A stretch of 64,000 bases of DNA, taken from NCBI RefSeq assembly GCF_001021385.1, contig NZ_CP011773.1, positions 1,550,001-1,614,000 on the forward strand, in the 5' to 3' direction. The notes under the pieces are model-generated. The model ran no database searches. It was not told the origin of the DNA and saw only the letters and a list, made by a program, of their open reading frames with translations. The stretch is from Mycobacterium sp. EPa45. GTDB lineage: Bacteria > Actinomycetota > Actinomycetes > Mycobacteriales > Mycobacteriaceae. The position numbers and the translations under genes are program-made. Shown here one piece after another: positions 11,936-19,581 of this stretch (positions are counted from its first letter, which is position 1; every line of letters starts with the position of its first letter).

Positions 11936-12453
11936 CGTGTTCCCCAATTGTATTGTTGTTTAACGAGTTTGAGATATACCAAGGTCTCGGTCGACGTCAC
12001 CCCGGGCACGGCGCGAATCTCGGTGTTGAGCAGCTCGAGCAGCTCGGCGTCGTCCTCGCACACCACCTCCGCGATCGCGTCGAAGGTCCCCGCGGTGAGC
12101 ACGACGTAATCGACGGCGTCGATCTGCGCCAGCTTCTCGGCGACCTTGGTGGTGTCTCCTGTGCAGCGGATGCCGATCATGGCCTGCCGGGTGAACCCCA
12201 GCTGAAGGGGATCGGTCACCGCGACTATCTGCATCACCCCGGAGTCGACCAGGCGCTGCACCCGCTGGCGCACAGCTGCCTCCGAGAGCCCGACGGCCTT
12301 GCCGATCGCGGCATAGGAACGACGGCCGTCCTGCTGCAGCTTCTCGATAATGGCCTTGGACATCTCGTCCAGTTGGGCCGGTCCGTTTCCACCTGCCCCG
12401 ATGGCGCGGACGGGAAACCGAGTGGCCGGTACACCGGAGTCACGCATGCCCAT
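11932..12453 (-). CDS. Lrp/AsnC family transcriptional regulator
   Basis: A 173-residue regulator. A winged helix-turn-helix (KAIIEKLQQDGRRSYAAIGK then AVGLSEAAVRQRVQRLVDSG) occupies residues about 31-80, followed by an AsnC-type ligand-binding domain (IGIRCTGDTTKVAEKLA to the end). The N-terminal 28 residues are not conserved in the family, so the true start may be further in. It is translationally coupled to the aminotransferase by a four-base overlap and divergent from the aldehyde dehydrogenase across a 116-base gap, so it likely controls both in response to an amino acid or amine. Confidence 0.88.
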   Translation of the reverse strand: MGMRDSGVPATRFPVRAIGAGGNGPAQLDEMSKAIIEKLQQDGRRSYAAIGKAVGLSEAAVRQRVQRLVDSGVMQIVAVTDPLQLGFTRQAMIGIRCTGDTTKVAEKLAQIDAVDYVVLTAGTFDAIAEVVCEDDAELLELLNTEIRAVPGVTSTETLVYLKLVKQQYNWGTR

Positions 12454-12483
12454 GATTGTGCACGGAATTCGTTGTTTAAGGCA

Positions 12484-12515
12484 ACCAGATCGATGAAATT
12501 GGTAGCTTTAGACCA
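12484..12515. promoter_or_regulatory. possible Lrp operator repeats
   Basis: In the gap between the lrp-type gene and the dehydrogenase, ACCA (12484-12487), TGGT (12500-12503) and ACCA (12512-12515) alternate in orientation around AT-rich spacers, giving two overlapping imperfect dyads. This is the expected kind of site for an Lrp-type regulator, but the arms are only four bases long. Confidence 0.25.
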
Positions 12516-12569
12516 CCCATACTGCGGGAATGCGTAGCACTCGCCGAGCGGGTCGGTTACCGTGGGGCG

Positions 12570-14072
12570 GTGACCGCACTCGCCTCCGACAAGACCCGAA
12601 TTGTGCCCGGTAGCTGGATCAATGGTGCCCCACTAGTGACGGGCGGCAGCATCCACCAGGTCATCAACCCCGCCGACGGCAGCGTCGCGGCGGAGTTGGC
12701 GCTCGCTGCGCCCGCCGACGTCGACACCGCGGTGGCCGCCGCCCGCGCCGCATTTGCCGGCTGGTCGCGGGCCACCCCCGTCGAGCGGGCCACGGTATTG
12801 GCCAAGCTTGCTGAGCTGGTCGACGCCCACGCCGAGGAGATCATCGCCGAAGAGGTCAGTCAGACCGGTAAGCCGGTGCGGCTGGCACGAGAGTTCGACG
12901 TCCCCGGCAGCATCGACAACATCGCGTTCTTCGCCGGCGCCGCCAGGCACCTCGAGGGCAAGGCCACCGCCGAGTACAGCGGCGACCACACCTCCTCGAT
13001 CCGGCGCGAGGCTGTCGGCGTGGTCGCGACGATCACGCCGTGGAACTACCCGCTGCAGATGGCGGTCTGGAAGGTGATCCCGGCACTGGCCGCGGGTTGC
13101 TCGGTGGTGATCAAGCCTGCCGAGCTGACCCCGTTGACCACCCTGACGCTGGCCCGGCTGGCCACCGAGGCCGGCCTGCCCGACGGCGTCCTCAACGTCG
13201 TCACCGGCGCCGGCGCTGATGTCGGCTCGGCGCTGGCCGGCCACGCGGGAGTCGACGTCGTGACATTCACCGGGTCGACGGCCGTGGGCCGCCGGGTGAT
13301 GGCTGCGGCCGCGGTCCACGGGCATCGCACTCAGCTGGAGTTGGGCGGCAAGGCGCCGTTCGTGGTGTTCGACGACGCGGATCTGGACGCCGCGATCAAC
13401 GGCGCGGTGGCCGGATCGCTGATCAACACCGGGCAGGACTGCACGGCGGCCACCCGCGCGATCGTCGCCCGCAACCTCTATGACGACTTCGTGGCCGGGG
13501 TGGCCGAGCTGATGAACAAGCTCGTCGTCGGCGACCCGCAGGACCCCGACACCGACCTCGGCCCGCTGATCTCGGCGGCCCACCGCGACAAGGTCGCGGC
13601 GATGGTGGCCCGGGCGCCGGACGAGGGCGGTCGCCTCGTTGCCGGTGGTGCGGTGCCGGATCTGCCGGGCTCGTTCTACCTGCCGACACTGATCGCCGAC
13701 GTCGCCGAGACCTCCGAGGTGTACCGCGACGAGATCTTCGGGCCGGTGCTGACCGTGCGCACCCACGATGGCGACGACGACGCGCTGCGCCAGGCCAACG
13801 ACACCGACTACGGGCTGGCGGCATCGGCTTGGACCCGCGACGTCTACCGCGCGCAGCGGGCCTCGCGCGAGATCAACTCCGGTTGCGTGTGGATCAACGA
13901 CCACATCCCGATCATCAGCGAGATGCCGCACGGCGGTGTCGGGGCGTCCGGCTTCGGCAAGGACATGAGCGACTACTCGTTCGAGGAGTACCTCACCATC
14001 AAGCATGTGATGAGCGATATCACCGGTGTCGCCGAAAAGGATTGGCACCGAACGATCTTCAAGCTGCGCTAG
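12570..14072 (+). CDS. aldehyde dehydrogenase, gamma-aminobutyraldehyde type
   Basis: A 500-residue NAD(P)-dependent aldehyde dehydrogenase. It shows TPWNYPLQMAVWKVIPALAA (cofactor-site Asn), FTGSTAVGRRV, the general-base segment LELGGKAPFVVFDDAD and the nucleophile segment NTGQDCTAATR with the catalytic Cys, then EIFGPVLTVRT. The C-terminal WINDHIPIISEMPHGGVGASGFGKD strongly resembles gamma-aminobutyraldehyde dehydrogenases, which oxidise 4-aminobutanal to GABA. With the divergent aminotransferase this would complete diamine to omega-amino acid conversion. The start is a GTG after a weak GGGGCG; the exact substrate is inferred. Confidence 0.88.
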   Translation: MTALASDKTRIVPGSWINGAPLVTGGSIHQVINPADGSVAAELALAAPADVDTAVAAARAAFAGWSRATPVERATVLAKLAELVDAHAEEIIAEEVSQTGKPVRLAREFDVPGSIDNIAFFAGAARHLEGKATAEYSGDHTSSIRREAVGVVATITPWNYPLQMAVWKVIPALAAGCSVVIKPAELTPLTTLTLARLATEAGLPDGVLNVVTGAGADVGSALAGHAGVDVVTFTGSTAVGRRVMAAAAVHGHRTQLELGGKAPFVVFDDADLDAAINGAVAGSLINTGQDCTAATRAIVARNLYDDFVAGVAELMNKLVVGDPQDPDTDLGPLISAAHRDKVAAMVARAPDEGGRLVAGGAVPDLPGSFYLPTLIADVAETSEVYRDEIFGPVLTVRTHDGDDDALRQANDTDYGLAASAWTRDVYRAQRASREINSGCVWINDHIPIISEMPHGGVGASGFGKDMSDYSFEEYLTIKHVMSDITGVAEKDWHRTIFKLR

Positions 14073-14091
14073 CTGGTCCAACGGCTGGGTC

Positions 14092-14670
14092 TCATGTCGT
14101 CCAGGGGACCCGGCAGGCGTCGCCCGAACTGAAGCCCTGCTCGGTGATGCCCAGCGCCGAGTTCATCCGGGCCCGCATGTTCTCGATGCCGATCTGGTAG
14201 GTCAGCTCGATCACCCCGTCGGCGCCGAATCGCCGCCGCAGATCGTGGACCTGCTCGTCGGTGATCGTGTGCGGATCCTTCGTCATCGCGTCGGCGTAGG
14301 CGATCGCGGCCCGCTCGTCGTCGGTGTAGAGCGGCGAGGTCGCGTAGTCGTCGATGTGCGCCAGGCGCTCGAGGTCCAGCCCTTCGAGCCGCATCAGCAT
14401 CTGCCCGAAGTCCACGCACCACGAACAGCCGACGGTGCGGGCGGTCCAGAACACCGCGAGTTCACGGACGTCGGTGGGCAGGGACTTCGAGGCGTTCTGC
14501 AGCAGGCCTTCGTGGACGGCGTTGGCCACCATCAGGCGGGTGTGATGGGCGTAGACGGCGAACGGTTCGGGCACCTCGCCGAAGCGTCGCTTGGCCCAGC
14601 GATACATCAGCCGAGTCAGCCGCGGGGCCTTATCGGGGGTGAGGGGTTCCAGTCGTGTTTTCGTGGTCAT
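14092..14670 (-). CDS. carboxymuconolactone decarboxylase/AhpD-like protein
   Basis: A 192-residue protein with the AhpD-like fold. The key motif is TVGCSWCVDFGQML, a CxxC pair followed by a helical segment, as in peroxidase-like or AhpD-type members. Leading residues RLMYRWAKRRFGEVPEPFAVYAHH and the TDDERAAIAYADAMT helix fit the carboxymuconolactone decarboxylase family. Such proteins often act as alkylhydroperoxide reductase partners, but function is not shown here. The ATG at 14670 (MTTKTRLEPL) is chosen over an ATG 17 codons upstream because the extra residues look unrelated. It is divergent from the acyl-CoA dehydrogenase operon. Confidence 0.8.
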   Translation of the reverse strand: MTTKTRLEPLTPDKAPRLTRLMYRWAKRRFGEVPEPFAVYAHHTRLMVANAVHEGLLQNASKSLPTDVRELAVFWTARTVGCSWCVDFGQMLMRLEGLDLERLAHIDDYATSPLYTDDERAAIAYADAMTKDPHTITDEQVHDLRRRFGADGVIELTYQIGIENMRARMNSALGITEQGFSSGDACRVPWTT

Positions 14671-14749
14671 GTACTCAAGATGCTCCGGCGGCCCGAAATG
14701 TGACACCCCGATACGCATCAATATTGAGTTGACGGACTAACTACTCGGC

Positions 14750-14755
14750 TATGGT
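14750..14755 (+). promoter_or_regulatory. -10 element of the acyl-CoA degradation operon
   Basis: TATGGT (TANNNT) ends eight bases before the GTG at 14764, and a TTGACG lies upstream at 14729-14734 with a rather short 15-base spacer. This would be the single promoter for the seven overlapping genes downstream. Confidence 0.4.
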
Positions 14756-14763
14756 GCTGACTT

Positions 14764-15942
14764 GTGGATTTCGACCTCGATGCCGAACAGCGCGCCTGGT
14801 TGGCCGAGGTTCGGGAATTCCTGCGCCAGAACGTCACTGACGCCCTGCGGGCCGAGATCGCCGAACACAATCTGGAGTACCCCGGCGGCGAGGTCGCGGC
14901 GTTTCGCCGCAAGCTCGGCGCCAAGGGCTGGTTCGGCCTGAACTGGCCCGCGGAGTACGGCGGACTCGGGCTGGGGCCGGTGCATCTGCACCTGCTGATG
15001 ACCGAGTTCGAATATTGGGGCGCACCTGGCCCGGATCTGACCGTCACCTCGATCGCGCCGATGATCATGCGGCATGGCACCGAGCAGAACAAGCGTGAGT
15101 TTCTCCCGCTGATCGCCCGTGGCGAGATGACCTGCGCGCTGGGCTATTCCGAGCCCGATGCCGGGACCGACCTGGCGTCGCTGCGCACCCGGGCGGTTCG
15201 CGACGGCGACGAATGGGTGATCAACGGGTCCAAGATCTGGAACAGCGGGGCCCAGCGGTCCACCCACGAATGGCTGTGTGTGCGCACCGACCCGCAGGCC
15301 CAGCGGCATCGGGGCATCTCGGTGATCGTCGTGCCGGTCGAGAGCCCTGGCGTGCGGATCCGCCCGTTGATCGCCTGGTCCGGCTACCGGACCAACGAGG
15401 TGTTCTTCGACGACGTGCGGGTGCCGGTGACCAACCTGATCGGTGAGGAGAACCGCGGCTGGTCCTACATCACCGGCGCGCTCGACCTGGAGCGCGGTGC
15501 GCTGACCAACGCCGGCGACCTGCGTCGTGCGCTCGACGAGCTGCAGGTGCTGGCCCGGATGCCGCGGCGTGACGGCACCGTGCCCATCGACAACCCGGGA
15601 TTCCGCCGCCGGCTCGCCCAGGCCGAGGCCGACGTCGAGGTCGCCGGGCTGATGGGCTACGAGGCGTCGTCGCTGTTGGCCGGCGGCGTGATCCCGACCG
15701 TTGAGGTCAGCGTCGAGAAGGTCTTCAGCAGCGAATTGCGGCAGCGGATCGCCGATCTGGGCATCGACCTGCTCGGCGCGGAAGGCCTGCTGGTGCATCG
15801 TAATTCGGAAGCACCTGCCGGTGGCCGGTTCGAGAAGCTCTATCGGTTTGCCCCGCTGATGCGCTTCGGCGGCGGTACCAACGAGGTGCTCCGGGACGTC
15901 ATCGCCCAGCGTGGTAACGGCATGCCCTCCTACGGACGGTGA
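14764..15942 (+). CDS. acyl-CoA dehydrogenase, subunit A of a likely heteromer
   Basis: A 392-residue FadE-type flavoprotein that would introduce the alpha-beta double bond into an acyl-CoA. It keeps the central flavin/substrate motif LGYSEPDAGTDLASLRTRA and WVINGSKIWNSGA, plus the terminal MRFGGGTNEVLRDVIAQRG. It contains ELQVLARMPRRDGTVP in the hinge, where classical enzymes have the conserved RxxFGxPI flavin-dimer motif, so that motif is missing here and present in the next gene. Paired acyl-CoA dehydrogenases with split motifs form alpha2-beta2 complexes in steroid side-chain degradation (ChsE type). First gene of a seven-gene operon. Confidence 0.88.
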   Translation: MDFDLDAEQRAWLAEVREFLRQNVTDALRAEIAEHNLEYPGGEVAAFRRKLGAKGWFGLNWPAEYGGLGLGPVHLHLLMTEFEYWGAPGPDLTVTSIAPMIMRHGTEQNKREFLPLIARGEMTCALGYSEPDAGTDLASLRTRAVRDGDEWVINGSKIWNSGAQRSTHEWLCVRTDPQAQRHRGISVIVVPVESPGVRIRPLIAWSGYRTNEVFFDDVRVPVTNLIGEENRGWSYITGALDLERGALTNAGDLRRALDELQVLARMPRRDGTVPIDNPGFRRRLAQAEADVEVAGLMGYEASSLLAGGVIPTVEVSVEKVFSSELRQRIADLGIDLLGAEGLLVHRNSEAPAGGRFEKLYRFAPLMRFGGGTNEVLRDVIAQRGNGMPSYGR

Positions 15943-15943
15943 C

Positions 15944-17050
15944 ATGAAACTCGTTGCATCTCAAGATGAGCGCGACTTGGCGGCGAGCCTGCGCGGCTTG
16001 TTGGGCGCCGGGCGCTCCGATCTGTGGGGTGACCTGGCGGCGGCCGGGGTGATGGGACTGGGTCTGCCCGAGATCTACGGCGGGTCCGGTGGCTCGCTGT
16101 CGGATCTCGGGGTCTTCGCCCGCGAGGCCGGCCGGGCCCTGTGCCCGATGCGGGTACACAGCACCGCGATCGCCGCGCACGCCTTGCGCATCCTGGGCGG
16201 CGAGAAGTCCTGCATCACCTGGTTGCCGGACCTGGCTGCCGGCCGCCTCGCGGCAACCACCGCGCTGTGGAATCCGAACGACGCGTCCGACGTCACCGCC
16301 ACCATGCGGGCCGATCAGGACCGCGAGGGCACCTGGCGGCTCACCGGCACAGCCGATTTCGTCAACGATGCCGACACCGCCGACATCGTCGTCGTGTCCG
16401 GATTCGACCGGTCGGGCAATACCGTGGGATTCGTCGTCCGGTTGCGCAACGACGGTGTGACGCTGCGGCCGCTGGCGCTGATGGGCGGCCACCACGTCTC
16501 GGTGCTGCGCTTCGACGATGTGCCGGTCGATGACGTCCTCAACGACGGTGCCGCCCTTGGTCGCGACGACCTGCGACGGACCGCCAACGCGGCGGTGGCG
16601 TTGACGGCACTTGATCTGGTTGGTGTCGGCGAGGCGGTGCTCGAGCGCACCGTGCGCTACACCACCATGCGCCACCAGTTCGGCCGGCCGATCGCCTCGT
16701 TCCAGGCTGCCCAGCACATCGTGGCGGACATGCACATCGCACTGGCGGCGGCGCGACTGGCCGCGCAGTCGGCGGTGTTCGCGATCGCGGCCGGACGCCC
16801 TGCCGTCCGGGAGACCGCGATCGCCCGAATTCAGTCCGCCACCGCGGCCAAGTGGGCCACCCTCGACGCCCACCAATTGCACGGCGGGATGGGGTACGTC
16901 GTGGAGACCGACCTCTACCTCTGGTCGGAGCGGGCAAGGGTGCTCTCGACCCTGGGCGGGGGAGCCGACATCGCGGCCGCCTGGCTCGACGAGGACGACG
17001 TCAGCCGTGCGGCGGTGGGTGACCGGTTACGGCGCAAGGACGGCCGGTGA
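15944..17050 (+). CDS. acyl-CoA dehydrogenase, subunit B of a likely heteromer
   Basis: A 368-residue acyl-CoA dehydrogenase-like protein starting one base after the stop of its partner (MKLVASQDERD; an upstream in-frame GTG at 15911 would overlap that gene). It carries the conserved C-terminal flavin motifs RHQFGRPIASFQAAQH and QLHGGMGYVVETDLYLW but lacks the usual TEPxxGSD loop; the corresponding place reads TALWNPNDASDVTA. It therefore looks like the complementary half of the preceding subunit, as in ChsE1-ChsE2 and ChsE4-ChsE5 heterotetramers. Its stop overlaps the start of the first MaoC gene (GTGA). Confidence 0.85.
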   Translation: MKLVASQDERDLAASLRGLLGAGRSDLWGDLAAAGVMGLGLPEIYGGSGGSLSDLGVFAREAGRALCPMRVHSTAIAAHALRILGGEKSCITWLPDLAAGRLAATTALWNPNDASDVTATMRADQDREGTWRLTGTADFVNDADTADIVVVSGFDRSGNTVGFVVRLRNDGVTLRPLALMGGHHVSVLRFDDVPVDDVLNDGAALGRDDLRRTANAAVALTALDLVGVGEAVLERTVRYTTMRHQFGRPIASFQAAQHIVADMHIALAAARLAAQSAVFAIAAGRPAVRETAIARIQSATAAKWATLDAHQLHGGMGYVVETDLYLWSERARVLSTLGGGADIAAAWLDEDDVSRAAVGDRLRRKDGR

Positions 17051-17544
17051 CGGACAGCCTGATCGACGCGGAGACCGCCGCACGGGTCGGTACCGTGGCG
17101 GCGACCGCCAGGGGTGAGGTGATTCGCCGGGACTGGCAGCGCTGGGCTGCCGCAGTCGGCGACGACAACCCGCTGTGGTTTGACCCGGATTACGCTCGCG
17201 CCAACGGCTACCGCGACGTCATCTGCCCGCCGCTGTATCTGCAGTACGCCATCCTCGGGGTGAGCTCGCTGTCGAGTCTGCGGCCCGACGGTTCGTCGGG
17301 AACCGTGTCCGGCAGCCTGGCCTTCCCGAAGGCGCCGCGGCGAATGGCCGGTGGTGAGAGCACCACCTTCCATCTGCCCAGCTATCACCGCGACGAGATC
17401 GAGATGGTCCGCACCATCGCCTCCGTCGTCGAAAAAGAGGGCCGCTCAGGCCGATTCGTACTGGTCACCTGGCACACCGTGTATCGCAACCAACACGGTG
17501 AGCTGGTCGCCGAGGCTTCCACGTCGATGATCGCCCGCCCATGA
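17047..17544 (+). CDS. MaoC-like (FAS1-type) dehydratase domain protein, catalytic His replaced
   Basis: A 165-residue single hotdog-domain protein of the MaoC N-terminal-like type, expected to pair with the next gene product as an enoyl-CoA hydratase. In the region of the hydratase-2 dyad (Asp-x4-His) it reads VGDDNPLWFDPDYA: the Asp is kept but Trp stands where the His should be. The downstream FPKAPRRMAGGESTTFHLPSY matches the usual strand in this family. It overlaps the preceding dehydrogenase and the next MaoC gene by four bases each, so the three should be made in similar amounts. Confidence 0.8.
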   Translation: MTDSLIDAETAARVGTVAATARGEVIRRDWQRWAAAVGDDNPLWFDPDYARANGYRDVICPPLYLQYAILGVSSLSSLRPDGSSGTVSGSLAFPKAPRRMAGGESTTFHLPSYHRDEIEMVRTIASVVEKEGRSGRFVLVTWHTVYRNQHGELVAEASTSMIARP

Positions 17545-17978
17545 CCGAGCTGTTCTACGACGATGTCGAACCCGGAGATCGGTTGCCGGAGTTGACTGTC
17601 ACCGTCGACGAGACGCAGATGTTCTTTTTCAGCGCGGCGACCTACAACGGTCATCGCATTCACTACGACAAGCAGTGGGCCCGGGACAAAGAGGGTTACG
17701 ACGACGTCCTCGTGCAGGGCCCGCTGCAGGCGGCCCTGCTGGCCCGTGCGATCACCGACTGGATCGGCGGCCGCGGCCGGCTGGTGAACTATTCGGTACA
17801 GAACCGCGGCGTGGCGTTCCCCGGTCAGCCGCTGACGTTCGGCGGCACCGTCACCGCGAAGCGGCTCGACGGCGGCCGGGCTCTGGTCGACCTGGACATC
17901 GCCGGACGCCGCGATGCCGACATCCTGATGCCCGGCACCGCGACCGTGGAACTGCCTCGGCGGCAGGAGGTTTCCTGA
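17541..17978 (+). CDS. MaoC-like dehydratase, partner subunit
   Basis: A 145-residue hotdog protein. At the hydratase-2 dyad it reads AATYNGHRIHYD, so the His is present but Asn replaces the Asp (Asn-x4-His). The following VLVQGPLQAALLARAITDW and the terminal GTVTAKRLDGGRALVDLDI are standard MaoC segments. Together with the preceding gene it resembles the ChsH1-ChsH2 pair that hydrates steroid enoyl-CoA thioesters. Its stop codon TGA shares one base with the ATG of the lipid-transfer gene, which has a strong AGGAGG Shine-Dalgarno inside the end of this gene. Confidence 0.82.
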   Translation: MTELFYDDVEPGDRLPELTVTVDETQMFFFSAATYNGHRIHYDKQWARDKEGYDDVLVQGPLQAALLARAITDWIGGRGRLVNYSVQNRGVAFPGQPLTFGGTVTAKRLDGGRALVDLDIAGRRDADILMPGTATVELPRRQEVS

Positions 17979-19177
17979 TGCAGCTTGCCGGGGAGGCGGC
18001 GATCGTCGGGATCGCCGAACTGCCCGCCGAGCGCAAGCCGACCCGACCGGAGTTGTTCACCCTCGACCAGTACGCCGCGCTGACCAAGATGGTGCTCGAC
18101 GACGCCGGGCTGGACGCCGGCGGCGTCAACGGGCTGATCTCGCACGGCCTGGCCGAATCGGACATGTTCGTCCCGGCCACCCTGTCCGAATACCTGGGTC
18201 TGCCAATCGATTTCGGTGAGCGGGTGGATCTGGGCGGGGCGACCTCGGCGGCCATGGTGTGGCGTGCGGCGGTCGCGGTCGAACTCGGGCTGTGTGATGC
18301 GGTGCTCGCCGTGCTGCCAGGCTCGCGGGCTCTGCCGCGCTCAGCGCGCCGCGAGCCGATCGCGCCGAGTTGGTATGGGGCGTCGAGCAACAACTACGGC
18401 TCGCCGCAGGCCGAGTATGAGATCCCGTACGGCAACGTCGGGCAGAACGCCCCGTTCGCCCAGATCGCCCAACGCTACGCCGCGCAGTACGGCTATGACC
18501 CGACGGCGCTGGCCAAGATCGCCGTCGACCAGCGGACCAACGCCTGCGCGCATCCCGGCGCGGTGTTCCACGGCACACCGCTGACCGAGGCCGACGTCCT
18601 CGGCAGCCCGATGATCTCGGATCCGATCCATATGCTCGAAACCGTCATGCCTGTGCACGGTGGCACGGGGGTCCTGGTCGCCAATGCGGACCTGGCCCGC
18701 AAGAGCCGTCATCGGCCGGTGTGGATCAAGGGATTCGGTGAGCACATCGCGTTCAAGACCACGACGTACGCGCAGGACCCGATGATCACCCCGATCGCTC
18801 GCTCGGCAGCGCGCGCCTTCGCCATGGCAGGACTGAGCCCGGCCGATGTCGACGTGGCCTCGATCTACGACTGCTACACGATCACGGTGCTGATGACGCT
18901 GGAGGACGCCGGATTCTGCCCGAAGGGCCACGGCATGACCTGGATCAAGGAGCGGGACCTCACCTTCCGCGGTGACTTCCCGCTCAACACCGCTGGCGGC
19001 CAGCTGTCGTACGGGCAGGCCGGGATGTCCGGCGGCATGCATCATGTCGTCGACGCCGCCCGGCAGCTGATGGGACGCTCGGCGGCCGCCCAGGTCGCGG
19101 ATGCGAACATCGCGTTCGTCGCCGGGACCGGGGGGATCATGAGCGAGCAGGTGGCCCTGGTGCTGGGAGGCGACTGA
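17978..19177 (+). CDS. thiolase-fold lipid-transfer protein, probable acyl-CoA retro-aldolase
   Basis: A 399-residue thiolase-superfamily protein of the nonspecific lipid-transfer (SCP-x/Ltp) branch. It has no thiolase nucleophile Cys context; instead it shows VDVASIYDCYTITVLMTLED and TAGGQLSYGQAGMSGGMHH, the segments that in Ltp2-type proteins carry active-site Tyr and Gly-rich loop. Ltp2 with a DUF35 partner cleaves a tertiary 3-hydroxyacyl-CoA by retro-aldol reaction in the last cholesterol side-chain cycle. The next gene encodes a DUF35 protein and the operon lacks a 3-hydroxyacyl-CoA dehydrogenase, both consistent with that role. The ATG follows AGGAGG closely. Confidence 0.82.
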   Translation: MQLAGEAAIVGIAELPAERKPTRPELFTLDQYAALTKMVLDDAGLDAGGVNGLISHGLAESDMFVPATLSEYLGLPIDFGERVDLGGATSAAMVWRAAVAVELGLCDAVLAVLPGSRALPRSARREPIAPSWYGASSNNYGSPQAEYEIPYGNVGQNAPFAQIAQRYAAQYGYDPTALAKIAVDQRTNACAHPGAVFHGTPLTEADVLGSPMISDPIHMLETVMPVHGGTGVLVANADLARKSRHRPVWIKGFGEHIAFKTTTYAQDPMITPIARSAARAFAMAGLSPADVDVASIYDCYTITVLMTLEDAGFCPKGHGMTWIKERDLTFRGDFPLNTAGGQLSYGQAGMSGGMHHVVDAARQLMGRSAAAQVADANIAFVAGTGGIMSEQVALVLGGD

Positions 19178-19581
19178 TGATCCCGGTACCCGAACCGACC
19201 CCGGTGTCCCGGCCGTTCTGGGATGCGCTGGCCGAACACCGGATCATGATCCAGTACTCGCCGTCGGCGGGCCGCTACGTATTCTACCCGCGAACGCTCG
19301 CGCCGGGCACGCTCGCCGACGACCTGGAATGGCGCGAGATCGACGGAGCGGCAACACTTTATACCTACACAGTGGCGCGCCGACCGACCGGACCGCCGTG
19401 GGCCGATTCGCTGCCGCAGCTGCCCGCCGTGGTGCAGTGGGATGTCGGTCCGCGGTTCTCCACCGAGCTGGTCGATGTCGCCCCGGACGACGTCCGGATC
19501 GGGATGCGCGTCAGCCCGGTGTTCTGCGACCTCCCCGACACCGGGATGACCCTGCTGCGCTACCGTCCGGCCGACGCATGA
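19177..19581 (+). CDS. DUF35/OB-fold protein lacking the zinc-ribbon cysteines
   Basis: A 134-residue protein of the DUF35 family (rubredoxin-like zinc ribbon plus OB fold), which acts as a partner of Ltp-type aldolases and thiolases. The N-terminal PVSRPFWDALAEHRIMIQYS matches the family, but the positions normally occupied by two CxxC pairs read IQYSPSAGRYVFYPRTLAPG, without Cys. The OB part (ATLYTYTVARRPTGPPWAD, then PAVVQWDVG) is intact. The only Cys is in VFCDLPD near the end. It overlaps the preceding gene by one base and the ligase gene by four. Confidence 0.8.
   Translation: MIPVPEPTPVSRPFWDALAEHRIMIQYSPSAGRYVFYPRTLAPGTLADDLEWREIDGAATLYTYTVARRPTGPPWADSLPQLPAVVQWDVGPRFSTELVDVAPDDVRIGMRVSPVFCDLPDTGMTLLRYRPADA

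Noticed and set aside
12633..15945. Long minus-strand frames opposite the aldehyde dehydrogenase and first acyl-CoA dehydrogenase
   Set aside because: Same shadow pattern; no start signals, no family features.
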